From: Azospirillum oryzae
GTDB taxonomy: Bacteria > Pseudomonadota > Alphaproteobacteria > Azospirillales > Azospirillaceae
DNA: 64,000 nt
Direction of reading: 5' to 3'
NCBI RefSeq assembly: GCF_008364795.1
Contig: NZ_VTTM01000002.1
Coordinates: 434,001-498,000, forward strand
Shown here: positions 37,815 to 46,875 of the stretch, one piece after another
How the letters are laid out: every line of letters starts with the position of its first letter
Numbering within the stretch: position 1 is the first letter of the stretch
The notes under the pieces: generated by a model
Told to the model about the DNA's origin: nothing
The model's input: the letters and a program-made list of their open reading frames with translations, nothing else
Database searches by the model: none
Position numbers and translations under genes: made by a program

Positions 37815-40036
37815 GCGCTGAAGCTACCAAGGCGCAGGAGCGTCCGGTCTCCGCCGAACTCGCCAAGGAGTTCGGCCTGTCCGCCGAGGAATACCAGAAC
37901 GCCCTGGACATCCTGGGCCGCACCCCGACCTTCACCGAGCTGGGCATCATCTCGGTCATGTGGTCGGAGCACTGCTCCTACAAGTCGTCCAAGGTGTGGC
38001 TGAAGACGCTGCCGACCACCGGCCCGCAGGTGATCTGCGGCCCCGGCGAAAATGCCGGCGTCGTCGACATCGGTGACGGCGACGCCGTCATCTTCAAGAT
38101 GGAGAGCCACAACCACCCGTCCTACATCGAACCCTACCAGGGGGCGGCGACGGGCGTCGGCGGCATCCTGCGCGACGTGTTCACCATGGGCGCGCGTCCC
38201 ATCGCCAACATGAACGCGCTGCGCTTCGGCTCGCCCGACCATCCCAAGACCCGCCATCTGGTCTCGGGCGTCGTCGCCGGCATCGGCGGCTACGGCAACT
38301 GCGTCGGCGTGCCGACCGTGGGCGGCGAGACCAACTTCCATCCGGCCTACAACGGCAACATCCTGGTCAACGCCATGACCGTGGGTGTCGCCAAGACCGA
38401 CAAGATCTTCTATTCGGCCGCCGCCGGCATCGGCAATCCGGTCGTTTATGTCGGGTCGAAGACCGGCCGCGACGGCATCCACGGCGCCACCATGGCGTCG
38501 GCCGAATTCACCGAGGATTCGGAGGAGAAGCGTCCGACCGTGCAGGTCGGCGACCCCTTCACCGAGAAGCTGCTGATCGAAGCCTGCCTGGAACTGATGG
38601 AGACGGACGCCATCGTCGCCATCCAGGACATGGGTGCGGCCGGCCTGACGTCCTCCTCGGTCGAAATGGCCGGCAAGGGTGGCCTGGGCATCGAGCTGAC
38701 GCTCGACACCCTGCCGATGCGCGAACAGGCGATGACGCCCTATGAGATCATGCTCTCCGAAAGCCAGGAGCGCATGCTGATCATCCTGAAGCCCGGCCGC
38801 GAGGAGGTGGCGAAGGCCATCTTCGACAAGTGGGAACTGGACTTCGCCGTCATCGGCCACCTGACCGACACCGGCAACCTCGTCATCAAGATGTATGGCG
38901 AGACCTGGTGCGACATGCCGATCGCCCCGGTGTCCAACGCCGCGCCGGAATACAACCGTCCGTGGGAACCGACGCCGAAGGCGTCCGACCTCGACGAAAG
39001 TGTGTTCGACGGTTATTCCGAAAGCCTGGGCGACACGCTGACCAAGCTGTTCGGCTGCCCCGATCTGGCCTCCAAGCGCTGGATTTGGGAGCAGTATGAC
39101 AGCCTCGTCGGCGGCGACACCCGTTTCATGTCGGGTCAGGCCGACGCCGCGGTCGTCCGCGTGCCGGGCCAGACCAAGGCGGTCGCCATCACCACCGACT
39201 GCACCCCGCGCTACTGCCTGGCCGACCCGGTCGAGGGCGGCAAGCAGGCGGTGGCCGAGGCGTGGCGCAACCTGTCGGCGGTGGGCGCCCTGCCGCTCGC
39301 CATCACCGACAACATGAACTTCGGCAACCCTGAAAAGCCGCGCATCATGGGCCAGTTCGTCGGCGCCGTCCAAGGCATCGGCGAGGCCTGCAAGGCGCTG
39401 GACTTCCCGGTCGTGTCGGGCAACGTCTCGCTCTACAACGAGACGAACGGCGAGGCGATCCTGCCGACTCCGGCCATCGGCGGCGTCGGCATCATGCCGG
39501 ACGCCATGATCGCCGTCGGCATCGCCTTCCGAGGTGAGGGCGACGTGATCCTCGCCGTCGGCGAGACCAAGGGCCACATCGGCCAGTCGATCTTCCTGCG
39601 CGAGATCCTCGGTCGCGAAGAGGGGGCCCCCCCGCCGGTCGATCTGGCGGCGGAGCGCCGCAACGGCGACTTCGTCCGCGGCCTGATCCGCGATGGTCTG
39701 GTGGTATCGAGCCACGACGTGGCCGATGGCGGCCTGATCGTCACCATCGCCGAGATGGCGATGGCCGGCGGCATCGGTGCCTACCTGACCGGCTTCGACG
39801 GCCAGCATGTCCGCGTGCTGTTCGGCGAGGACCAGGGCCGCTACGTCCTGGCCGTCCGCCCGGACGTTGCCGCGACGGTGCAGGAGAAGGCCAAGGCGGT
39901 CGGCGTTCCGGTCAGCGTGTTGGGCGAGACCCGCGGCACCGCGCTGTCGGGCCGTGGCGGCGACATCGTCTCGCTGAAGCGCCTGCGCGAGGCCAACGAA
40001 GGCTGGCTGCCGACCTACATGGCGGCCGAGCTGTAA
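37811..40036 (+). CDS. purL: phosphoribosylformylglycinamidine synthase, synthetase subunit
   Basis: The product has 741 residues, the small-type PurL that works with PurQ and Pur[20 protein letters not shown], then [14 protein letters not shown] and [19 protein letters not shown], hold the ATP and substrate residues. The two AIRS-like halves follow each other (second starting near residue 440). It starts at GTG overlapping the purQ stop. It is followed by a clear terminator at 40078. Confidence 0.97.
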   Translation: MSAEATKAQERPVSAELAKEFGLSAEEYQNALDILGRTPTFTELGIISVMWSEHCSYKSSKVWLKTLPTTGPQVICGPGENAGVVDIGDGDAVIFKMESHNHPSYIEPYQGAATGVGGILRDVFTMGARPIANMNALRFGSPDHPKTRHLVSGVVAGIGGYGNCVGVPTVGGETNFHPAYNGNILVNAMTVGVAKTDKIFYSAAAGIGNPVVYVGSKTGRDGIHGATMASAEFTEDSEEKRPTVQVGDPFTEKLLIEACLELMETDAIVAIQDMGAAGLTSSSVEMAGKGGLGIELTLDTLPMREQAMTPYEIMLSESQERMLIILKPGREEVAKAIFDKWELDFAVIGHLTDTGNLVIKMYGETWCDMPIAPVSNAAPEYNRPWEPTPKASDLDESVFDGYSESLGDTLTKLFGCPDLASKRWIWEQYDSLVGGDTRFMSGQADAAVVRVPGQTKAVAITTDCTPRYCLADPVEGGKQAVAEAWRNLSAVGALPLAITDNMNFGNPEKPRIMGQFVGAVQGIGEACKALDFPVVSGNVSLYNETNGEAILPTPAIGGVGIMPDAMIAVGIAFRGEGDVILAVGETKGHIGQSIFLREILGREEGAPPPVDLAAERRNGDFVRGLIRDGLVVSSHDVADGGLIVTIAEMAMAGGIGAYLTGFDGQHVRVLFGEDQGRYVLAVRPDVAATVQEKAKAVGVPVSVLGETRGTALSGRGGDIVSLKRLREANEGWLPTYMAAEL

Positions 40037-40077
40037 GACGGCCGAACGGTTTGGCGGCCGAGCAGTAGGATGTTTGG

Positions 40078-40114
40078 CGGGGTCGCTTCCAGTGAAGCGG
40101 CCCCGTCCATTTTT
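40078..40114 (+). terminator. intrinsic terminator of purL
   Basis: CGGGGTCGCTTC and GAAGCGGCCCCG form a 12-pair stem with one G-U pair and loop CAGT. The T-run is at 40110-40114. Confidence 0.85.
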
Positions 40115-40226
40115 CGGCGATCATTTCTTGCCGAACGTCCACCATCGTGTACATACCGAAGGAACGCGCTAAACTCGCCGTCCAAAGGGGTTGGAACGGT
40201 GCATCGTTGCGCCTGGAGGCGGGGGA

Positions 40227-41051
40227 ATGGGGTTTTCAGTCACCTTCTGGGGGGTGCGCGGCACGATTCCCTGCCCGATGGCCTCGCATCTGGGGTTCGG
40301 CGGCAACACGTCCTGCGTCGAAGTGCAGGCGGGAAAACAGCGGATCATCATCGACGCCGGCACCGGACTGCGGATGCTGGGCCGCAAGCTGCTGGCCGAG
40401 GGGGTGACCAGCGCGACGCTGCTGCTGAGCCATACCCATCTGGACCATATCAGCGGCTTTCCCTTCTTCGCGCCGGCCTACACCAAGGGGTTCGACCTGC
40501 GGGTGGTCTCCGGCCATCTGGCCGGCAGTCCCGACATCGAATCGGTGATGGCGCGCCAGATGGAACGGCCGCTGTTCCCGGTGCCGCTGCGCACCATGGG
40601 CGGCAACCTGAGCTTCCTTGAGGTGCCGCCCGGCCACAGCTTCAAGCTGGAGGGAGGGGTGCGAATCCATACCGGGGCGCTCAACCATCCCGACGGCGCC
40701 ACCGGTTATCGGATCGAGTATCAGGGGCGGTCGGTCGCCTATGTTACCGACACCGAGCATGTGCCGGATCAGCCCGACCGCAACATCCTGAACCTTGTCG
40801 ATGGCGTCGATCTGCTGCTCTACGACTCGACCTACACGGACGAGGAATGGGCGCAGCGCGTCGGCTGGGGCCATTCCACCTGGATGGAGGCGGTGCGGAT
40901 CGCCCGCGCGGCCCATGTGAAGACGTTGGGTCTGTTCCATCACGATCCCGACCACGACGATGCCACCATGGAGCGGATCGAGGCGGCGGCGAAGGCGGAG
41001 TTCCCGAACTGCTTTGCCGCGCGCGAGGGAACCACCATCTCCCTCGACTGA
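40227..41051 (+). CDS. MBL-fold metallohydrolase
   Basis: The product has 274 residues. The binuclear-metal motif is HTHLDH in LLLSHTHLDHISGFPFF. Further ligands are His of GALNHPDG, Asp of AYVTDTEH and His of LFHHDPDHDD. The start VTFWGVRGTIPCP is typical of a subgroup of stand-alone hydrolases often found near signalling genes. Phosphodiesterase or esterase activity is possible, but the substrate is unknown. GGAGGCGGGGGA precedes the ATG. The next gene follows after 22 bases. Confidence 0.88.
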   Translation: MGFSVTFWGVRGTIPCPMASHLGFGGNTSCVEVQAGKQRIIIDAGTGLRMLGRKLLAEGVTSATLLLSHTHLDHISGFPFFAPAYTKGFDLRVVSGHLAGSPDIESVMARQMERPLFPVPLRTMGGNLSFLEVPPGHSFKLEGGVRIHTGALNHPDGATGYRIEYQGRSVAYVTDTEHVPDQPDRNILNLVDGVDLLLYDSTYTDEEWAQRVGWGHSTWMEAVRIARAAHVKTLGLFHHDPDHDDATMERIEAAAKAEFPNCFAAREGTTISLD

Positions 41052-41073
41052 CTTTCCCTGCGCATCGGGCATT

Positions 41074-42303
41074 ATGACCGCCACCATCCTGATTCTGTTC
41101 ACCGCCACCTATCTGGGCATGGCTCTGGGGCGTTTTCCCGGTCTCAGCATCGACCGCACCGGGATCGCGCTGGTCGCGGCGATCCTGCTGCTGGCGGCCG
41201 GAGCGCTCGACACCACGCAATTGGTCGCGGCGGTCGATTTCCCGACGATCTTCATCCTGCTCGGGCTGATGATCCTGTCGGCGCAATATGCCGGCAGCGG
41301 CTTCTACGACTGGTGCGCGCTGAGGGTGGCGCAAGCGGCGCGTTCGCCGGCGCGGCTGCTGGCGGTGATCGTGCTGGTCGCCGGCGGATTGTCGGCGGTG
41401 CTGGCGAACGACGTGGTGGTCTTCGCGATGACGCCGATGCTGTGCCTGGGCTTGCAGGCCCGCAAGCTGGACCCGCGGCCCTACCTGATCGCGCTCGCGG
41501 GGGCGGCCAATGCCGGATCGGCGGCCACGCTGATCGGCAACCCGCAGAACATTCTGATCGGGCAGATCGGGCATCTCGATTTCTGGCGTTTCCTTGCGGT
41601 CTGCGGCGGTCCGGCGCTGGCGGCCATGGCCATCGTCTACGGCACCGTCTGGCTCGTCTGGCGCGGGCGCTTCGGCATGCCGCAGGAGGGCGGGGGACAG
41701 GTGGCGCCGGTGACGCTCGACCGCTGGCAGCTGGGCAAGGCAGTGGTGGCGACGCTGGTGCTGCTGGTGCTGTTCACCCGCGACATTCCGCAGGAACATG
41801 CGGTGCTGCTGGTCGCCGGTGTGATGATGATCAGCCGGCGCATGGCCAGCCGCGACATGCTGGGGATGGTCGACTGGCATCTGCTGGTGCTGTTCGCGGC
41901 ACTCTTCGCCATCAACCACGCGTTGGGGCTGACCGGCATCCCGGCGGCCCTGGTCGGCGACCTGCAGGCGGCGGGATGGCTGCCCGACCGGCTGGCGGTG
42001 ATGCTGCCGCTGGCGCTGGCCGGCAGCAACAGCATCGGCAATGTCCCGGCGGTGATCCTGTTGCTGGCCGCCTGGCCATCCCCGCCGGAGGGGGCGCTCT
42101 ATGGTCTGGCGCTGCTGTCGACCCTGGCGGGCAACCTGCTGCTACCGGGCAGCCTCGCCAACATCATCGTGGCGGAGCGGGCGGCGGCGTCCGGGGTCCG
42201 GCTGGGCTTCGTCGAGCATGCCCGCTGCGGCGTGCCGATGGCGCTGCTGTCGATGGCGCTGGCGGCGGTCTGGCTGTGGGCCGGCGGCTGGATGGGGCTG
42301 TGA
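41074..42303 (+). CDS. anion permease, ArsB/CitM-like (ion transporter superfamily)
   Basis: The product has 409 residues and 10-11 membrane segments. The two inverted halves carry LANDVVVFAMTPMLC with AANAGSAATLIGNPQNILIG in the first, and LAGSNSIGNVPAVILLL with PGSLANIIVAERAA in the second. This is the pattern of the SLC13/ArsB/CitM group. It could export arsenite or move dicarboxylates or another anion; no arsenic genes are nearby. It starts 22 bases after the MBL hydrolase, suggesting a two-gene operon. Confidence 0.88.
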   Translation: MTATILILFTATYLGMALGRFPGLSIDRTGIALVAAILLLAAGALDTTQLVAAVDFPTIFILLGLMILSAQYAGSGFYDWCALRVAQAARSPARLLAVIVLVAGGLSAVLANDVVVFAMTPMLCLGLQARKLDPRPYLIALAGAANAGSAATLIGNPQNILIGQIGHLDFWRFLAVCGGPALAAMAIVYGTVWLVWRGRFGMPQEGGGQVAPVTLDRWQLGKAVVATLVLLVLFTRDIPQEHAVLLVAGVMMISRRMASRDMLGMVDWHLLVLFAALFAINHALGLTGIPAALVGDLQAAGWLPDRLAVMLPLALAGSNSIGNVPAVILLLAAWPSPPEGALYGLALLSTLAGNLLLPGSLANIIVAERAAASGVRLGFVEHARCGVPMALLSMALAAVWLWAGGWMGL

Positions 42304-42426
42304 CTCGTCATCTGTGACCTGTGACCAGCCCGTGACTTTCAGGACCGCAAGGCCCTTCTTCCGGATGCGACAAATGGGGTACTCTGTTCGTGCACCGTTG
42401 TATGTGCGCCGGGGTGGGGGAGCGCT

Positions 42427-43647
42427 GTGGGTCTGGTCGGCCAATTCCTTGAATTTATCGAAAGTGCGCCGAACCGGTCGCTGCGATCGCTCAGCGATCG
42501 GGTGCTGCGCAAATGCCGCGACCTGACGGGAGCGGAGGCCGGCACGATCTTCATGCTGCGTGGGCAGGGGCGACACCGGCATCTGGAGGCGGTCAGCGCC
42601 CAGAACGACGTGATCCGCGCGAAACCGACGCTGTTCTCCGTGCCGGTCAGCCAAGCCTCCATCGTCGGGTATGTCGCGGCGACCGGAGAGACGCTGCTGC
42701 TGGAGGATGCCTACGCCATCGCGGAGGATCGGCCTTACAGCTTCAACCCCGCCTTCGACCAGCGCACCGGCTTCCGCACCCGTTCCATCATGGCCTTTGC
42801 TTTGAAAGGCTTCCGCGACCGGCCGATCGGGGTGGTGCAGTTGATCAACCGCCGCCCGGAGGAGGGACCACCCGCCTTTCTGCCGGAACATGAGCAGATG
42901 ATCGCCCCGGTCAACCACATCGTCGGCCGGGCGTTGGAGCGGGCCGCGACGCTGGAGCGGCTGACCGAGCGCAACCGCGCCCTGACCCGCGAGCGCCGCC
43001 GCGTCGCCGAGCTTCAGGCGGAGACGGAGCGCGCCTTCATGGTGTCGGTCAATCTGCTGGCCCGCGCCGCCGAGGTGCATGACGAGGACACCGGCAACCA
43101 CATCCTGCGCGTCAACGAATACTCCCACGCGCTGGCCACCTGGGCCGGCTGCAGCCGCGCCTTCTGCGACGAGATCCGCTTTTCCGCCGCCCTGCACGAT
43201 GTCGGCAAGATGAGCGTCGATCAGGCGGTTCTGCACAAGAAGGGCCGGCTCGACGATCGCGAACTGGCGGAGATGCGGCGCCATCCGGTCTACGGCCACG
43301 ATATTCTGGTCGCGTCGGATCGGCTGAAGATGGCCGCCGAGATCGCGCTGTACCATCACGAGCAATGGGCCGGCACCGGCTACCCCCATGGCCTGAAGGG
43401 GGAGGAAATCCCGCTGGCCGCCCGCATCGTCGCCATCGCCGACTGCTACGACGCCCTGCGCAGCGCCCGACCCTACAAGCCGTCATTCAGCCACGAGAAG
43501 GCGGTCGACATCCTGCTGAACGGTGACGACCGTCTGGAGCCGAGGGTCCATTTCGACCCGCGCCTGCTCTCGCTGTTCGCCGGTCGCCATGCGGAATTCG
43601 ATGCGATCTGGGAGCGGCTGAAGGATCAGGAGACTCTTGCGGTCTGA
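42427..43647 (+). CDS. GAF-HD-GYP cyclic-di-GMP phosphodiesterase
   Basis: The product has 406 residues, starting at GTG with GGGGGAG upstream. A GAF sensor domain covers about 20-170 and a coiled linker ERLTERNRALTRERRRVAEL follows. The HD-GYP domain covers about 200-395: HDVGK holds the HD pair, and HHEQWAGTGYPHGLKGEEIP holds the GYP signature with its ligands. All family residues needed to cleave c-di-GMP are visible. The GAF ligand is unknown, and no membrane segment is present. Confidence 0.94.
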   Translation: MGLVGQFLEFIESAPNRSLRSLSDRVLRKCRDLTGAEAGTIFMLRGQGRHRHLEAVSAQNDVIRAKPTLFSVPVSQASIVGYVAATGETLLLEDAYAIAEDRPYSFNPAFDQRTGFRTRSIMAFALKGFRDRPIGVVQLINRRPEEGPPAFLPEHEQMIAPVNHIVGRALERAATLERLTERNRALTRERRRVAELQAETERAFMVSVNLLARAAEVHDEDTGNHILRVNEYSHALATWAGCSRAFCDEIRFSAALHDVGKMSVDQAVLHKKGRLDDRELAEMRRHPVYGHDILVASDRLKMAAEIALYHHEQWAGTGYPHGLKGEEIPLAARIVAIADCYDALRSARPYKPSFSHEKAVDILLNGDDRLEPRVHFDPRLLSLFAGRHAEFDAIWERLKDQETLAV

Positions 43648-43675
43648 GACTGGTGCGGTCTGAGAAGCCGGCGGA

Positions 43676-44263
43676 TCACTCCGCCGGGTTGGTCGCGGCA
43701 AGCGCACGGCGGCGGACCCAGCGGAAGCTCTTGACCCCGATCCACAGACCGCCGATGGCAAGGCCGCTCAGCAGAAGGATCTTCGGGCCGTCCTCGCCGA
43801 TGGCGGCGGCGGCTTCACCGAACAGGTAACCGGCCCCGGCGAAAGTCCAGGCCCAGATGCCGGCGGCGATGAAGTTCCAGAACAGGAAGCGGGACCACCG
43901 CATGCCGGAGGTGCCAATGGCGACGGACGCGATGTTGCGCACGCCGTAGAGGAAACGGAAGACCAGAATGAAGGCGACGCCGTATCTCTCCAGCCAGCTC
44001 AGGACCCGGCAGGCATGGGCATCGGCGGACGGAAAGCGGGCGAGTGCCCTTTTGCCCCAGCGGCGGCCCAGCCAGAACCACACCTGATCGCCCATGAAGC
44101 TGCCGATCCACACCGAACCGACCAGCCAATACAGATTGATGATGCCAAGTTTGGCGCCCATCCCGCCGAAGATTACAAATGTTTCACCTTCAAAAAAGGC
44201 CCAGATAAAGGCCATCGGGTAAAAGGCGTTCCCCCATTCCTGCAACCAATTGATCCAGTCCAA
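43676..44263 (-). CDS. DedA/SNARE-associated family membrane protein
   Basis: The product has 195 residues with four to five hydrophobic segments. The DedA core is GGMGAKLGIINLYWLVGSVW followed by IGSFMGDQVWFWLGRRWGK and ILVFRFLYGVRNIASVAIG, the latter with the conserved Arg-rich helix. DedA proteins are undecaprenyl-phosphate or phospholipid recycling flippases and influence membrane energetics. It starts at TTG (read as Met); GGAGG about six bases upstream makes this convincing. The first downstream ATG would remove a conserved helix. Confidence 0.9.
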   Translation of the reverse strand: MDWINWLQEWGNAFYPMAFIWAFFEGETFVIFGGMGAKLGIINLYWLVGSVWIGSFMGDQVWFWLGRRWGKRALARFPSADAHACRVLSWLERYGVAFILVFRFLYGVRNIASVAIGTSGMRWSRFLFWNFIAAGIWAWTFAGAGYLFGEAAAAIGEDGPKILLLSGLAIGGLWIGVKSFRWVRRRALAATNPAE

Positions 44264-44439
44264 AGACCCCTCCGGGAGACGTCGCTTGTGGGTTCCGCGG
44301 GCCCGGTGGCGCTTTGTAACCGCTATATTGTGCGATGCGGTATGTAGAGCGTGGGCTGGGACAGATCATGACATAAAGCCGCGCTGTTTGTCTCGGAAAC
44401 TTTATTGACTAAGGGGCCGCCCCAACGGTGAGACGTGGC

Positions 44440-44898
44440 TCAGAAGTCATCCCCGGACAATTCGCCGACAGCCTGCCGCGCGGCGCGCAAAAGGGCGGGG
44501 TTGGGCTCCATCGCGACATCCCCATCCTCACCATCGGCATCGCTGCGGTCGGGCGCGGCGCGGCGTTTCAGTTCGCGTGCCGCCTCGATCAGCAGATGGG
44601 CCAGCCGCTGATCGGGCAGCGCCTGTACCAGCGCCCGAAGCTCGGGATTGGACAGCGCGGCGGGATCGAAGGCCGGGGGAGGGGGCGGTGGGGCCGGCGG
44701 GGCGAGCGGCAGGGTCGCGACAGTCGCCGCCATCACCGCCGCCCTGGGCAGGGGCGCGGCCTCCCGCACCACATCGACCGCGACCTGGGCGGCCATCGTC
44801 GACAGTGTGGCACCCGTCGCGGCAGCCCGCGCCCGGCGCGGCTTGCGCGCCGGTTCGGTCTCCGGCAGATCGTCGAACAGAAGCCGTTGGACGCTCAT
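44440..44898 (-). CDS. hypothetical protein, 152 aa
   Basis: I do not recognise this protein. From the ATG giving MSVQRLLFDDLPE it has a basic N-terminus, an Ala-rich helix and a run PPAPPPPPPAFD. A helical part LSNPELRALVQALPDQRLAH follows, then an acidic segment. No membrane segment or cysteine is present. The 177-base gap to DedA contains a modestly AT-rich stretch near 44380. Confidence 0.55.
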   Translation of the reverse strand: MSVQRLLFDDLPETEPARKPRRARAAATGATLSTMAAQVAVDVVREAAPLPRAAVMAATVATLPLAPPAPPPPPPAFDPAALSNPELRALVQALPDQRLAHLLIEAARELKRRAAPDRSDADGEDGDVAMEPNPALLRAARQAVGELSGDDF

Positions 44899-45057
44899 CG
44901 CTGCGGTTGCCCCCTGCGCTCCACCAATACCCACCCACACCGCCGGCACCGTGGCACCGACCATTCCCTGTTCACCCGCAGTTTGCGGTGTGTTCTCTTT
45001 TCATTCTAGAAAGCGCGTCGGGTTTGTCGAGTGGATTCTGGCGGCTATGTCCGCAGG

Positions 45058-45558
45058 CTAATGTTGGGGACCATGCTGGAGAGCCGTCGCCTCCAGGAAG
45101 CGTTCGGGCCGCAGCACCCGCGTTTCGCCGGCCCGGCGCACCGACAGGAGCTGGCGGTCGACCGTCACCAGCCAGGGCACCGATCCGCCGACGGCCGCCG
45201 CCAGGAACATGTCGTCTTCCGGATCGCGGCACAGGCGCCCGACCGCGGCGGGAGCGACCAGCGTCGTCTCGTTCCTGATGCGATCCAGGAAGGCGCGGCG
45301 ATCTGCCGCGGGGGTATAGCGGTCGAAGGTCGGGCGCATCAGCACCTCCTCGAGTTCCGCCAGCGTTTCGGTGCTGCCGACGAGGCCCTGGTCAGTGCGC
45401 ACGCGTTCCACGCAGCGGCGGATCGCGTCGTGCCGGCGTGCCGCGGCATCGCCCAGCAGCGCATAGGCAACCAGGATGTTGGTGTCGAGAACGGCCCGGA
45501 CCGGCGCCGGAGCCGAAGGGCGAGTCGCGTCGGGGGCGGCAGGGTCGCGGCTGAGCAT
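45058..45558 (-). CDS. PIN-domain protein, putative toxin type, orphan
   Basis: The product has 166 residues. The PIN ribonuclease fold has acidic residues in RAVLDTNILVAYALLGD (Asp), in ETLAELEEVLMRPTF (Glu) and in CRDPEDDMFLAAAVGG (Asp-Asp), consistent with an intact metal site. The arrangement matches the group annotated as putative toxin-antitoxin PIN proteins. No short antitoxin frame adjoins on the same strand; the upstream neighbour is the divergent CheY gene. The toxin role is therefore unproven. Confidence 0.85.
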   Translation of the reverse strand: MLSRDPAAPDATRPSAPAPVRAVLDTNILVAYALLGDAAARRHDAIRRCVERVRTDQGLVGSTETLAELEEVLMRPTFDRYTPAADRRAFLDRIRNETTLVAPAAVGRLCRDPEDDMFLAAAVGGSVPWLVTVDRQLLSVRRAGETRVLRPERFLEATALQHGPQH

Positions 45559-45686
45559 TGATATATTGCAGGACCGTCGCGGTTGAAGTTGTCGGGACCG
45601 ATGCGAAGCGTCTGTTGTGGGCAGGAACGCTTTGCGGTAAGAAGCCCGCAAGGTGTGAACGGAACCTTTAGGACGGAAATATCGGC

Positions 45687-46046
45687 ATGACCAGCATCCT
45701 CGTCGTCGACGACAGCCGACTGGCGCGCAACATGGTCTCCAGCGTCATCGCCTCTCTGCGGCCCGACTGGACCATCGTCACCGCGGCCAGCGGCGAAGAG
45801 GGGCTGGAGATCGTCGGCGATGTGCCGCCGGTCGCCGCCATCGTCGATTACAACATGCCGGGCATGGACGGGCTGCAGCTTGCCGAGCGGCTGAAAGAGC
45901 GCTTCGTCGGCCTGCCGATCGGCCTGCTGACCGCCAACGTGCAGGACACCCTGAAGCGCAAGGCGGAGGCGCTGGGCGTCCGCTTCATCGCCAAGCCGAT
46001 CACCTCGGACAAGATCCGCGACTTCCTCGCCGCGGCCGGGCAGTGA
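45687..46046 (+). CDS. CheY-like response regulator
   Basis: The product has 119 residues, a single receiver domain. The acidic pair is in LVVDDSRLARNM, the phospho-acceptor Asp in AIVDYNMPGMDG, the Thr in GLLTANVQ, and the Lys in FIAKPIT. It lacks an output domain, so it acts through protein contacts. The next gene is a CheC-type phosphatase overlapping by four bases (GTGA), which suggests that the CheC protein dephosphorylates this regulator. Confidence 0.94.
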   Translation: MTSILVVDDSRLARNMVSSVIASLRPDWTIVTAASGEEGLEIVGDVPPVAAIVDYNMPGMDGLQLAERLKERFVGLPIGLLTANVQDTLKRKAEALGVRFIAKPITSDKIRDFLAAAGQ

Positions 46047-46693
46047 CGCCGATGGCCGACTCCACATCCGCCGGCCCGGCATCGGAAGACCCGCTCCGCC
46101 TCGACGCCGACGAGGCCGACGCCATCGCCGAGCTGTTCAACATCGGGATGGGCGAACCGGCCGCCGCGCTCAGCTCCATGCTGGGCGAGGAGGTGCATCT
46201 GTCGGTGCCGTCCTTCGCGGTGTCGACCCGCGCCCGCATCACCAGCGAGGTGGGCGACGAGTTGGACGGCGATCAGCCGGTCTGCGCCGTGCGCGGCGCC
46301 TTCACCGGCCCCTTCACCGGCGAAGCGTTGCTGATCTTCCCGGAACGCGGCACGCTGGCCCTGGTAGGCCGCCTCGTCCCCGTCGATCCCGCCGCCGAGG
46401 CGCCGGGCGAGATGGAGCAGGACGCGCTGACCGAGATCGGCAACATCATCCTGAACGGCTGCCTCGCCAGCCTGTCCAACCTGATCGGCGGCGAGCTGTC
46501 GGGCGCGGTTCCGGGCTATGGCACCGGCGCGCCGTCGGCGGTCATCGGGTCGGCCACCGACCCGGTGCTGTTCGTGCGCATCGACATGGCGCTTGCGGCC
46601 GGCGATGCCAGCGGGCATGCGCTGTTCCTGCTGGACATCGCCTCGCTGGATGCATTCCGCGAAGCGATCCGGCGGGCCTTGGCGGGGTTGTGA
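46043..46693 (+). CDS. CheC-family chemotaxis phosphatase
   Basis: The product has 216 residues (GTG start; an ATG at 46052 is an alternative). Two copies of the CheC/FliY active-site signature are visible. The first is DAIAELFN followed after 22 residues by Pro, near residues 28-58. The second is DALTEIGN followed after 22 residues by Pro. Both Glu-Asn pairs are intact, so both sites may dephosphorylate CheY-P. It is coupled to the CheY gene. Alphaproteobacteria commonly use other systems, which makes this pair of interest. Confidence 0.88.
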   Translation: MTPMADSTSAGPASEDPLRLDADEADAIAELFNIGMGEPAAALSSMLGEEVHLSVPSFAVSTRARITSEVGDELDGDQPVCAVRGAFTGPFTGEALLIFPERGTLALVGRLVPVDPAAEAPGEMEQDALTEIGNIILNGCLASLSNLIGGELSGAVPGYGTGAPSAVIGSATDPVLFVRIDMALAAGDASGHALFLLDIASLDAFREAIRRALAGL

Positions 46694-46726
46694 TAAGGAG
46701 GGTTGAGGCTTTTGCCCCCTCCCTAA

Positions 46727-46754
46727 CCCTCCCCCACCTTCGGTGGGAGAGGGG
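46727..46754. repeat. REP-like palindrome, copy 3
   Basis: CCCTCCCCCACC and GGTGGGAGAGGG form 11 of 12 pairs with loop TTC, between the convergent cheC-like and glyS genes. It carries the GGGAGAGGG arm seen at 14140 and 33473. Confidence 0.65.
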
Positions 46755-46800
46755 ACTGCCGCTGCTTCGGCATTGAAGTACCGCTGCCAAGCGTCCTACT

Positions 46801-46827
46801 CCCTCCACCGCCAAAGGCGGGAGAGGG
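46801..46827. repeat. REP-like palindrome, copy 4
   Basis: CCCTCCACCGCC and GGCGGGAGAGGG pair except for two central mismatches, loop AAA. It lies 47 bases from copy 3 in the same gap, giving a tandem pair. Confidence 0.6.
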
Positions 46828-46875
46828 ATGGGGAGGGGGCAGAGAACGGAAGGGAGGCGCGAATGCCCCCCAGCC

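Noticed and set aside
45058..45558. A toxin-antitoxin pair at the PIN gene
   Set aside because: No adjacent short frame with antitoxin features was found on the same strand.
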